From Spirochaetaceae bacterium (lineage in GTDB: Bacteria > Spirochaetota > Spirochaetia > SZUA-6 > Fen-1364): a stretch of DNA of 20,298 nt. Below are positions 7,453 to 14,035 of this stretch, one piece after another; the first letter of the stretch is position 1, and every line of letters begins with the position of its first letter. The stretch lies in contig PMDT01000027.1 in assembly GCA_003154555.1 (NCBI GenBank), positions 6,085-26,382 on the forward strand, in the 5' to 3' direction. The notes under the pieces were generated by a model. That model was not told the origin of the DNA. It worked only from the letters and a program-made list of their open reading frames with translations, and did not search any database. The translations under genes were made by a program, and so were the position numbers.

Positions 7453-7463
7453 TGGTCAGACCG
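7453..7463. promoter_or_regulatory. FadR/GntR-type operator, upstream copy for aldehyde dehydrogenase
   Basis: TGGTCAGACCG matches the operator in ten of eleven positions; the GGTC-A-GACC core is a perfect palindrome. It is 90 bases centre to centre from the copy at 7543-7553 and sits between the divergent selC and aldehyde dehydrogenase promoters. Confidence 0.6.
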
Positions 7464-7504
7464 CGTCTTCCGGGACAATTTGACGCTGTTCTCAGCGAAA
7501 AATG

Positions 7505-7534
7505 TTGACAGGGCGCATTTCCATGAGTTACGAT
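7505..7534 (+). promoter_or_regulatory. Sigma-70-type promoter of the aldehyde dehydrogenase gene
   Basis: TTGACA at 7505-7510, 18 bases, then TACGAT at 7529-7534. The four bases after the -35 (GGGC) and the distance to the downstream operator (8 bases) equal those of the dehydrogenase promoter at 1422-1451, while the rest of the spacer differs. Confidence 0.65.
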
Positions 7535-7542
7535 TCCTGATC

Positions 7543-7553
7543 TGGTCTGACCA
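7543..7553. promoter_or_regulatory. FadR/GntR-type operator, promoter-proximal copy for aldehyde dehydrogenase
   Basis: TGGTCTGACCA, identical to 1460-1470, begins 8 bases after the -10 and overlaps the predicted transcription start. This position implies repression. Confidence 0.7.
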
Positions 7554-7585
7554 CGCTGCGCTTTCATTCTCAAAGGAGGGTCGCC

Positions 7586-9055
7586 ATGTTCAAAGACAAG
7601 TATCCGCTGCGGCGGGATCCGTACCCCATGTTCATCGATGGCGCCTGGGTGACATCACAGGGGGGAGAGACATTCCCCGTGCTCGATCCGAACACGAACG
7701 ACGTGATCGCCTCCATCTCGCAGGCGGGCGCGCCTGAAGTTGAAGCCGCCGTGCGCGCCGCGCGCCGCGCTTTCGACGAAGGACCGTGGGGGACGCTCAC
7801 GGCGCGCGACCGCGGCATCCTGCTGGGAAAGACCGCCGACATCATCGAACGGAGACTCGAGCAGCTTGCGTACCTGGAAGCCCTCGATACCGGGAAAGTC
7901 ATCATGCAGGCGCTGCATTTCGACGTCCCTCAGGGCATCGACGCGCTGCGCTACTACTGCGGCAAGGCGCGGGACGTGCACGGGGAGATCACCGAAACGG
8001 CGGTGCCGGGATTCTGGAATTATCGGCTGTGGCAGCCGGTCGGCGTCGTGCTGGAGATACTCCCCTGGAACGGGCCCCTCATGATGGGCCTCCAGAAGGT
8101 GGCAGGCATCCTTGCGGCGGGGAACACCGTGATTATCAAGCCTCCTTCCGATGCATCCCTTGCGCTCGTGGAAGCCGTCAAGGCATTCGAGGAAGCGGGA
8201 TTTCCTCCCGGGGTGGTCAACCTCGTCACCGGTCCGGGCGGCGTGGTGGGCGAAGAGCTCGCCCGGCATCCCGGTGTCGACATGATTTCGGTGACCGGCT
8301 CGACGGCGACCGGGTCGCGCGTCATGGAGATCGCCAGCAAGGGCATCAAGAAGCTCGCGCTGGAGCTCGGCGGCAAGAACCCCAATATCGTCTTTGAAGA
8401 CGCCGACATCGACAGCGCGGTGGATCAGGCCCGGGACGCCGCGTTCAGCAACCAGGGGGAGATCTGCGTCTCGGGCTCCCGGCTGCTTCTTCAGAAATCC
8501 ATTCACGACGAGTTCGTGAAGCGCCTCGCGGCAAAAGCGGGGGCCATGAAGATCGGCTGCTCGACCGAAGCGACGAGCGAGATCGGACCCCTCATCAACC
8601 GACGCCAGCAGGAGAAGGTGCTCGGCTACATCGAATCAGCGCGCGCCGAGGGCGCCCGCTGCGTCGTGGGCGGGGGCGTGCCCGCGGCAGCGGAGCTCGC
8701 GCGGGGCAATTTCGTCTCCCCCACGATTTTCGACGCGGTGAAGCCGACCATGCGGATCGCACGCGAAGAGATCTTCGGCCCCGTGCTGTCCGTGCTGACA
8801 TTCACGGATGAGGCGGAGGCAGTCCGCATTGCCAACGACGTGGAGTACGGGCTCGCCGGCGCAGTCTTCACCCGCGACGTCGCGCGGGCGCACCGGGTGG
8901 CGCGCAAGCTGCGGGCGGGGCAGATCTATATCAACACGTACTACAGCAAGGCGATGGTCGAATCTGCGGGAGTGGGGTGGAAGAAGAGCGGCATCGGCGG
9001 TGCCGGCATCACCAAGTACATGCAGCCCAAGACGGTATTTGTCGCCGAAGGCTGA
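7586..9055 (+). CDS. NAD(P)-dependent aldehyde dehydrogenase
   Basis: A 489-residue member of the ALDH superfamily (betaine/phenylacetaldehyde dehydrogenase-like). It oxidises an aldehyde to a carboxylate in the cytoplasm. The catalytic cysteine is C294 in NQGEICVSGSR and the general base is E260 in LALELGGKNPNI. The cofactor-loop sequence VTGSTATGSRVM and the active-site asparagine in LPWNGPLMMGLQK are present. ATG at 7586 follows a strong AAAGGAGGG site and the N-terminus is of normal length. It is transcribed alone from a promoter with two GntR-type operators, so it belongs to the same regulon as the dehydrogenase at 1496. It probably oxidises an aldehyde released by the aldolase step, but the substrate is an inference. 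No terminator with a clear T-tract follows. Confidence 0.92.
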   Translation: MFKDKYPLRRDPYPMFIDGAWVTSQGGETFPVLDPNTNDVIASISQAGAPEVEAAVRAARRAFDEGPWGTLTARDRGILLGKTADIIERRLEQLAYLEALDTGKVIMQALHFDVPQGIDALRYYCGKARDVHGEITETAVPGFWNYRLWQPVGVVLEILPWNGPLMMGLQKVAGILAAGNTVIIKPPSDASLALVEAVKAFEEAGFPPGVVNLVTGPGGVVGEELARHPGVDMISVTGSTATGSRVMEIASKGIKKLALELGGKNPNIVFEDADIDSAVDQARDAAFSNQGEICVSGSRLLLQKSIHDEFVKRLAAKAGAMKIGCSTEATSEIGPLINRRQQEKVLGYIESARAEGARCVVGGGVPAAAELARGNFVSPTIFDAVKPTMRIAREEIFGPVLSVLTFTDEAEAVRIANDVEYGLAGAVFTRDVARAHRVARKLRAGQIYINTYYSKAMVESAGVGWKKSGIGGAGITKYMQPKTVFVAEG

Positions 9056-9074
9056 CGGCGTTCCCGGGAACAGT

Positions 9075-9103
9075 GCGCGGCGTGACGGTTCCGCCCGCCG
9101 CGC
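9075..9103. other. GC-rich stem-loop between convergent genes
   Basis: GCGCGGCG (9075-9082) and CGCCGCGC (9096-9103) form a perfect 8-bp stem with a 13-base loop between the aldehyde dehydrogenase and P-II stops. Neither side has a T-tract, so it is at best a weak terminator or an mRNA 3'-end stabiliser. Confidence 0.3.
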
Positions 9104-9112
9104 CGTCCCCCC

Positions 9113-9454
9113 TCAACCGATTGCGACCTTGCCCGTTTCGCCGCTCCTGATGCGGATGCAGTCTTCCATCGGGAGGACGAATATCTTGCCGTCTCCGATA
9201 TTCCCCGTCCGCGCGCCCTTCACGATGGCGTCCACGGCGGCCTGCAGGTACTCGTCATTGACGGCGATCTCCAGCCGCGTCTTTTTCAGAAGCGTGCCGA
9301 CTTCCTTTACGCCGCGATAGATTTCCGTCACGCCCTTCTGGCGACCGCACCCCAGGACGTTCGTCACTGTCTTGAGGTAGATCTCCTTCTCGTCCAGCTC
9401 GTGCATGACGTCGTCGAGCTTATGCTGCTGAATGATGGCGATGATCAGTTTCAT
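9113..9454 (-). CDS. glnK: P-II family nitrogen regulator with atypical T-loop
   Basis: A 113-residue P-II signal protein. The start [29 protein letters not shown] with Q39, [11 protein letters not shown] with K58, [11 protein letters not shown] (the ATP/ADP-binding B-loop) and CIRIRSGE near the C-terminus are all in place. In the T-loop, Tyr46 is present but position 51, the tyrosine uridylylated by GlnD in enterobacteria, is glutamate. It therefore probably senses ATP/ADP and 2-oxoglutarate without uridylylation. ATG at 9452-9454 has GGAGGA 5 bases upstream. It lies 22 bases after amt in one operon, so its likely partner is that channel, which P-II proteins block when nitrogen is sufficient. 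The order amt-glnK is the reverse of that in E. coli. The glnK symbol rests on this linkage. Confidence 0.9.
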   Translation of the reverse strand: MKLIIAIIQQHKLDDVMHELDEKEIYLKTVTNVLGCGRQKGVTEIYRGVKEVGTLLKKTRLEIAVNDEYLQAAVDAIVKGARTGNIGDGKIFVLPMEDCIRIRSGETGKVAIG

Positions 9455-9476
9455 TGCTTCCTCCGGTTTTGCGCGC

Positions 9477-10718
9477 TCAGTCGATGAGGGTGTAGGCGCT
9501 CTCTTTGTGCTGCGTGTTGTCGAGGCCCATCGCCTCGTCTTCCGCGCGCACCCGCAGGCCCATCACCCGGTCCAGGACTTTCGTGAGGATCAACGTCACC
9601 GCCACGGCGTAGGCGATCACTGCGCCGACCGCGACGGCCTGGATCCCGACCTGGCGGAAATTGCCGTAGATCCACCCGTCCGCGCCGCCCGCGTTGATGA
9701 GCCTGGTTGCAAATACCCCTGTGAGAAGCGCACCGACCGTCCCGCCGACGCCGTGCACGCCAAAGGCATCCAGTGCGTCGTCATAGCCGAGCCGGGTCTT
9801 GATGACGGTCACCGCGATATAGCACACCGCCGCCACAATGATGCCGATGGCGATTGCGCCCATGGGGGTAACGAATCCCGCGGCGGGAGTGATCGCGACC
9901 AGGCCGGCCACGGCGCCGGTCGCCGCACCCAGCACGGTCGGTTTCTTTGCGACGATCCATTCGATCAGGAGCCATGCGAGTGCCGCCATGGCCGCCGCCG
10001 TATTCGTGTTGATGAAGGCGCTCACGGCGAGCCCGTTGGCGGCCAGGGCGCTGCCGGCGTTGAACCCGAACCAGCCGAACCAGAGCAGCGCGGCACCGAC
10101 GAGCGTCAGCGTCATGTCGTGCGGCGGCGGGGCGATCCGCGGGAAGTTCTTTCGCTTGCCCAGAACGAGCGCAAAGACGAGCGCCGAGATGCCCGAGGAG
10201 ACGTGGACGACCGTTCCCCCGGCGAAGTCCAGCGCGCCGAGATTGTGCAACCAGCCATCCTTGGCCCACACCCAGTGCGCGATCGGATCGTAGACGATCG
10301 TTGCCCAGAGCAGGCTGAAGACAGCGAATGTCGAGAATTTCAGCCTCTCGGCGAACGCACCACTGATGAGCGCGGGCGTGATGACCGCGAACATCATCTG
10401 GTAGACCATGAAGAGCTGGTGCGGGATCGTGGCAGCGTAGTCCGGGTTGGGCGCCAATCCGACACCCTTCAAGCCAATCCAGGAGAGGTTCCCGATGACA
10501 TGCCCGACGTCCGGGCCGAAGGAGAGGCTGTACCCCCAGAGCACCCACTGGACGCTGATCATGCAGAGAATGAAAAACGAGTGCATCATCGTGGAAAGGA
10601 CATTCTTGCGCCGCACAAGCCCGCCGTAGAACATCGCCAGGCCCGGTGCCGTCATCGCCATGACGAGAGCCGTCGAGGCGAGCATCCACGCCGTATCGCC
10701 GCTGTTTATCTGTGGCAT
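9477..10718 (-). CDS. amt: Ammonium transporter (Amt/MEP/Rh family)
   Basis: A 413-residue inner-membrane channel with about eleven membrane segments. The N-terminal [20 protein letters not shown] and [16 protein letters not shown] are typical. The twin pore histidines fit [12 protein letters not shown] and [18 protein letters not shown], and [13 protein letters not shown] and [13 protein letters not shown] are family signatures. ATG at 10716-10718 is 6 bases after AAGGAG; a TTG one codon earlier is less likely. The cytoplasmic tail ends with [18 protein letters not shown] sigma-54 promoter lies just upstream and a P-II gene downstream, which fits induction by nitrogen limitation and gating by P-II. 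No frameshift or missing segment is seen. Confidence 0.95.
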   Translation of the reverse strand: MPQINSGDTAWMLASTALVMAMTAPGLAMFYGGLVRRKNVLSTMMHSFFILCMISVQWVLWGYSLSFGPDVGHVIGNLSWIGLKGVGLAPNPDYAATIPHQLFMVYQMMFAVITPALISGAFAERLKFSTFAVFSLLWATIVYDPIAHWVWAKDGWLHNLGALDFAGGTVVHVSSGISALVFALVLGKRKNFPRIAPPPHDMTLTLVGAALLWFGWFGFNAGSALAANGLAVSAFINTNTAAAMAALAWLLIEWIVAKKPTVLGAATGAVAGLVAITPAAGFVTPMGAIAIGIIVAAVCYIAVTVIKTRLGYDDALDAFGVHGVGGTVGALLTGVFATRLINAGGADGWIYGNFRQVGIQAVAVGAVIAYAVAVTLILTKVLDRVMGLRVRAEDEAMGLDNTQHKESAYTLID

Positions 10719-10757
10719 CAATCACTCCTTGGCAGGATTCGAATGCTTTTATATTCA

Positions 10758-10772
10758 GCAATTCCCGTGCCA
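10758..10772 (-). promoter_or_regulatory. Sigma-54 promoter of amt-glnK
   Basis: On the minus strand TGGCAC, five bases (GGGAA), then TTGC gives an exact match to the -24/-12 consensus TGGCAC-N5-TTGC. The predicted start is about 28 bases before the amt ATG. Transcription should need an enhancer-binding protein such as NtrC; I found no NtrC consensus site. Confidence 0.85.
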
Positions 10773-10950
10773 TGTCATGATTCGTGCCATGTGGTGGGCG
10801 TTTCGCTCGCCGCGCGGCAAAAGCGTGAGACGCGCGGAGCGTGTGCTGGCCTGGTGTTCGCGAATTACCTACAAATCTGTAGAAAGACGCCGCCGAAAGA
10901 TACGGAAATGTCGGGAACGCGCCTGCGCGCGAAAGCTCGCTGGGCTTTCC
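10773..10950. other. Non-coding region upstream of amt, with a small palindrome
   Basis: No plausible gene is seen between the sigma-54 promoter and the stop of the next leftward gene. It holds CTACA-AATC-TGTAG (10869-10882), about 100 bases upstream of the promoter, where an enhancer site could lie, and a stem GAAAGC/GCTTTC (10931-10949) just past the stop of the helical-bundle gene, without a T-tract. Confidence 0.4.
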
Positions 10951-11862
10951 CTATCGCGGGTTTATCACATTTTCGCCGGGGATGGATTCGTCCTCGATGG
11001 TTTTCTCAAGCGCAGAGAGAGTGTCCTGGCAGAGGGCGGTCACCGTTCGCTTCTCGTTCAGGGAGATCGTGAGCGACCTCACATTCGTGTTGGCGCGCGA
11101 GAGGGCGAGGATTTCTTTCCGCAACTCTGAAAACGTGGCATAGCGAGCCGCCGCGGCTCCAAGGTCCGTGTTCGAAGGGAGAAGGTTCGCGAGCTCTTTC
11201 AAGTCCTTCCGGACCTGCTGGTCTTCCGCCGCCATCCGTGCCTCGAGCTCATCCATTTTACTGTCGCTCTCCTCGGCGATATGAGGAGGCAGGAGAACCT
11301 GGATTCGCCGCGCACCGGCTTGCGCGCCCGCGGCGAGCAACATTACCTGTCGGGCGTTTGGCGAGGCGGAGCTTTCGCCTTGCGCTATCAGGCGCATAAG
11401 CGCCGCATCCATGTCATCGATTGCCGCGGCGGCGGGTCCAAATGTCAGCGCGGTCGCCTTCAGGTTCGTATTCTTGACGGCGAGGTCCAGGAGCTGCGCG
11501 TCGATCTGCTGGAACTCGGTGAAGGCCTTTGAGAATTCTGCGAGCAGGTCCCTCTCCTTGCCCGTCTGGGCAAGGGCTTCGAAATCCGCACGAAGGCTCT
11601 CCACCGTTGCCGTTTCCGCACGCGCCTGGTCCGCAAAAACCTGCGAATCCTTGTCGGTCGTTGCGAGCACGGCGCTCTTTTCAGCCTCCGTCGCCGACGC
11701 CAAATGGAAGCGCATCTGGTTGACGTCCTCCTCGCGCCGTGCCCTCGACTCGACCTGCGCGGCGACACTCGTCGGCTGGAAGTGCAGGACGAGCAGGATC
11801 ACGGCGAGAAAGATGACGGCGCCAACGAGCCCCCAGAGGAAGTAGCGGAAGGAAGACTTCAC
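10951..11862 (-). CDS. Membrane-anchored helical-bundle protein, resembles a four-helix-bundle MCP sensor domain
   Basis: A 303-residue protein of uncertain function. One membrane segment lies near the N-terminus (about residues 7-27, FLWGLVGAVIFLAVILLVLHF). It is followed by a long, almost loop-free, Ala/Glu/Leu-rich alpha-helical region with coiled-coil character to the end. This resembles the periplasmic four-helix-bundle sensor domains of chemoreceptors (4HB_MCP type), but there is no second membrane segment, HAMP or signalling domain, so it cannot signal as a receptor by itself. The start is GTG at 11860-11862 with a weak ACGGG; no better start is seen. It is transcribed alone, between amt and the divergent lactonase-like gene. 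It could be a sensor partner, an envelope spacer or a truncated receptor. The coding frame is long and has normal composition. Confidence 0.6.
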   Translation of the reverse strand: MKSSFRYFLWGLVGAVIFLAVILLVLHFQPTSVAAQVESRARREEDVNQMRFHLASATEAEKSAVLATTDKDSQVFADQARAETATVESLRADFEALAQTGKERDLLAEFSKAFTEFQQIDAQLLDLAVKNTNLKATALTFGPAAAAIDDMDAALMRLIAQGESSASPNARQVMLLAAGAQAGARRIQVLLPPHIAEESDSKMDELEARMAAEDQQVRKDLKELANLLPSNTDLGAAAARYATFSELRKEILALSRANTNVRSLTISLNEKRTVTALCQDTLSALEKTIEDESIPGENVINPR

Positions 11863-11897
11863 CCCGTGAGCATACGCGGAGCTGTTCCCCGTATCAA

Positions 11898-11928
11898 GGA
11901 GGCGGCCCTACCGGGAGGCGGCCCTACC
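11898..11928. repeat. Tandem 15-base repeat, period 16
   Basis: GGAGGCGGCCCTACC occurs at 11898-11912 and again at 11914-11928, separated by one G. It lies in the divergent gap between the helical-bundle gene and the lactonase-like gene and may hold binding sites or be a short slippage duplication. Confidence 0.7.
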
Positions 11929-11967
11929 GACAACTCTGGCAAACTGGTATCTTCTATCCGACAGGAT

Positions 11968-12744
11968 ATGAGAACAGCATTGGTCGCGCTTTTGTCGCTG
12001 GCAGCGGGCGGCGTATTTTCCCAGGATATCACGCTCACCGCCGTGCGCTATGGCATGTCGTACTATTCCAGCGAATACATCTTCATCGACGATACGGCGC
12101 GGTCGCCGATCGAGTTCCACTGGCTTTTCTATCTCCTGCGCACCTCGACGCGTGTGGTCCTCATCGACTGCGGTTTCTCCGATCCCGGGATGGCAAAGAG
12201 ATTCGGGGTCAGGCTCCAGGACCCGGTCGAGCTGCTGGAGGAGATCGGCGTGCAGCCCGAGGCGGTGACGGATATCGTTGCGACCCACGCGCATTTCGAC
12301 CACATCGGCAACATCGACAGGTTTCCGAATGCCACGCTCTGGATTCACGCCAACGCGTGGCAGAGCTTCCTGAATGGGCCGTTCTCTGTCGCGCTTGCAA
12401 ACGCAATGAAAAAGAAAGTCACGCTCTCCCTCTTCACGGGGCCGATCAAGCCGTTTCCTTTCATGGAAGTCATTCCCGTGGAAGGCCATGCCCCCGGCTC
12501 ATGCTACATAAGGCTGAACCTGGACGATCGCACGATCATTTTGACAGGGGATGAAGCGTATCTCCCCGAGAACTGGCAGAAGCTGCGAGGTGTGGGGACG
12601 TACGTCGACCCTGCCAGGAACATGAAAGCCCTGCAGGACTTCAACGCCTTTTCCGCCGACCCCGACACGTCTCTTTTTACGTTTCACGACCCGGCGATTG
12701 TCCCGGAAGGATCTCCGCAAGCGTGGCGCCAGATCTATCCCTGA
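11968..12744 (+). CDS. Secreted metallo-beta-lactamase-fold hydrolase, N-acyl homoserine lactonase-like
   Basis: A 258-residue protein that begins with a Sec-type signal peptide (MRTALVALLSLAAGGVFSQ), placing the mature enzyme in the periplasm or outside the cell. THAHFDHIGN carries the HxHxDH metal-binding motif, VEGHAPGSCYI the next histidine, ILTGDEAYLPEN the bridging aspartate, and FTFHDPAIVPEG the final HD. Together with LIDCGFSDPGM this is the layout of the AiiA/AttM lactonase branch. ATG at 11968 with AGGAT just upstream gives the signal peptide; the open frame before it is antisense to the neighbour. AHL lactonase activity is suggested by fold only; other lactones, sulfur or phosphate esters are possible. 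It is transcribed alone and is convergent with the ankyrin gene. Confidence 0.75.
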   Translation: MRTALVALLSLAAGGVFSQDITLTAVRYGMSYYSSEYIFIDDTARSPIEFHWLFYLLRTSTRVVLIDCGFSDPGMAKRFGVRLQDPVELLEEIGVQPEAVTDIVATHAHFDHIGNIDRFPNATLWIHANAWQSFLNGPFSVALANAMKKKVTLSLFTGPIKPFPFMEVIPVEGHAPGSCYIRLNLDDRTIILTGDEAYLPENWQKLRGVGTYVDPARNMKALQDFNAFSADPDTSLFTFHDPAIVPEGSPQAWRQIYP

Positions 12745-12790
12745 ATGGTCAGAGGCTGCGCATGGCCGGCCGTGAGCTTACGGCATTTGC

Positions 12791-13651
12791 TCAGCGCGAT
12801 TCGCTGAGCTTCTGGTAAACGGCAGTTCCCCTCAATCCAGGATTGCGCTGCGCGTAGTCAAATGCCGTTCTGCCCTGGTTGTCTTTCGTTGCCACCCGGG
12901 CACCTGCTGAGATCAGCGAGGCTGCGACCTGCGGGTTTGGATTGAGCTCAGCGGCAATCATCAGCGGCGTCGATCCATCTGCATCGGCCGCTTCAAGATC
13001 TGCTCCGCCTTTCAAGAGCGCAGCGAGCACCTTCAGATTCTGGTTCCTTCCCGCTGCAAAAAGCAGGGCGGTCCATCCGTCCGCTGTCCGCGCCTTGACG
13101 TCTGCCCCCGCGCTGAGAAGGGCGGAAATGACGTCCGGGTTCTGATTAAACTTTGCCGCGTGCATGAGGGCAGTCAGGCCGTTGCTGTCGACTGCCTTCA
13201 GGTCGGCTCCTGATCCCAGAAGCATTTTGATTGCACCCGGGTTCGTATTGTACGCCGCGGCGATCATGAGCGGTGTTGTGAGAAACCTGTCCTTTTCCGC
13301 GGTGCTTTCGCCGGCTTTCAGGAGCAGCGATATCGCGCGCGCGTCCGTCCTGCCTGCCGCCGCATACATCAGGGCGGTCCAGCCGTTCGAATCGCGTGCC
13401 GTGACGTCGGCGCCGTCTTTGAGGAGCACCGCAATGAGATCGGGGTTCAGGCTTTTCGCCGCTGCGACCATCAGGACACTGACGCCATCCCTGTTTCGCG
13501 CATTGACATTCGCCCCGGCATCGATCGCCTTCTGAACTGCCTGCGGCGTGCCGGTCCGCACGAGATCGAAAAGGTCCGCGACCTGCGCAGAAGCCGCCAT
13601 GGCTGCCAGGAATATGAAACAGACACACGCCCGCACGGTCAGGGTTTTCAT
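12791..13651 (-). CDS. Secreted ankyrin-repeat protein
   Basis: A 286-residue protein with a Sec signal peptide (MKTLTVRACVCFIFLAAMAASAQ) followed almost entirely by ankyrin repeats, seven to eight units of about 34-36 residues. Typical units read DGVSVLMVAAAKSLNPDLI, NGWTALMYAAAGRTDARAI and GLTALMHAAKFNQNPDVISA. Such repeats bind other proteins; no catalytic domain is present. The ATG at 13649-13651 shares bases with the TGA of the small gene upstream (ATGA), so the two are translationally coupled; the longer open frame upstream lacks the signal peptide start. The export signal argues against a cytoplasmic partner. Long secreted ankyrin arrays of this sort are common in spirochaete genomes. 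A GCTCAGCG/CGCTGAGC stem (12789-12809) covers its 3' end. Confidence 0.85.
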   Translation of the reverse strand: MKTLTVRACVCFIFLAAMAASAQVADLFDLVRTGTPQAVQKAIDAGANVNARNRDGVSVLMVAAAKSLNPDLIAVLLKDGADVTARDSNGWTALMYAAAGRTDARAISLLLKAGESTAEKDRFLTTPLMIAAAYNTNPGAIKMLLGSGADLKAVDSNGLTALMHAAKFNQNPDVISALLSAGADVKARTADGWTALLFAAGRNQNLKVLAALLKGGADLEAADADGSTPLMIAAELNPNPQVAASLISAGARVATKDNQGRTAFDYAQRNPGLRGTAVYQKLSESR

Positions 13652-13836
13652 ACCTGGGTGCCCGGCCCCTGGATGCCGCGCTTGCGGTTGGTCCAGGCCC
13701 ATACCGACCCGAATGCAATCAAGGCGGTCAGCAGCTCTTTCCAGCGCGTGCGGCGGTAGACGGCAAGGTAGAGTAATTCGAGCACGACGACGGCGACAAA
13801 CAGGTATTCCGCGACAAATGCAATTGCAACTTTCAT
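13648..13836 (-). CDS. Small membrane protein, coupled to the ankyrin gene
   Basis: A 62-residue protein with one or two hydrophobic segments (FVAEYLFVAVVVLELLYLAVY, then ELLTALIAFGSVWAW, split by a basic loop RRTRWK) and a basic C-terminus. I do not recognise it firmly; the pattern recalls the first segments of BcrC-type PAP2 undecaprenyl-diphosphatases, without the catalytic part, so it may be a remnant. Its TGA overlaps the ankyrin ATG, which supports real translation. ATG at 13834-13836 has a GGAGG 13 bases upstream, longer than usual. Confidence 0.5.
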   Translation of the reverse strand: MKVAIAFVAEYLFVAVVVLELLYLAVYRRTRWKELLTALIAFGSVWAWTNRKRGIQGPGTQV

Positions 13837-13926
13837 ATCATGAAATGTACCTCCATAACGGCGCTCCGGCGATGGGGGGACGTTCTTTCAACGCGTGGCG
13901 TCCAGCAGATTCGTGATCTCCCTTGA

Positions 13927-13946
13927 CCCCGAAAGACCGGGGTTTT
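13927..13946 (+). terminator. Possible terminator or attenuator upstream of the metal ABC operon
   Basis: CCCCG (13927-13931) and CGGGG (13938-13942) form a short GC stem with a six-base loop, followed by TTTT. It faces right, 90 bases before znuA, with no rightward gene just before it. The stem is only 5 bp. Confidence 0.35.
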
Positions 13947-13982
13947 CCTGTGCATCGTCAGCGACTACTCTTTACAGATAGT

Positions 13983-14005
13983 CCGTCTCATTTGCATTGA
14001 GACGG
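13983..14005. promoter_or_regulatory. Candidate Fur/Zur-family operator of the metal ABC operon
   Basis: CCGTCTCA and TGAGACGG are perfect 8-base inverted arms around TTTGCAT, 31 bases before the znuA ATG, where the promoter and leader must lie. Size (23 bases) and position suit a Fur-family repressor, and a Fur-family gene closes the operon. The sequence is not a close match to the E. coli Zur or Fur consensus. Confidence 0.55.
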
Positions 14006-14035
14006 GAAATCAATTATCTTTCCGGGGAGGTTGCA

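Noticed and set aside
12789..12809. The GCTCAGCG/CGCTGAGC stem as a bidirectional terminator between the lactonase-like and ankyrin genes.
   Set aside because: The stem is perfect but neither side has a T-tract; it is mentioned only under the ankyrin gene.
13992..14020. TTGCAT-N17-TATCTT as the znuA promoter.
   Set aside because: The start would fall at about 14027, inside the GGGGAGG ribosome site, and so would remove it from the mRNA.
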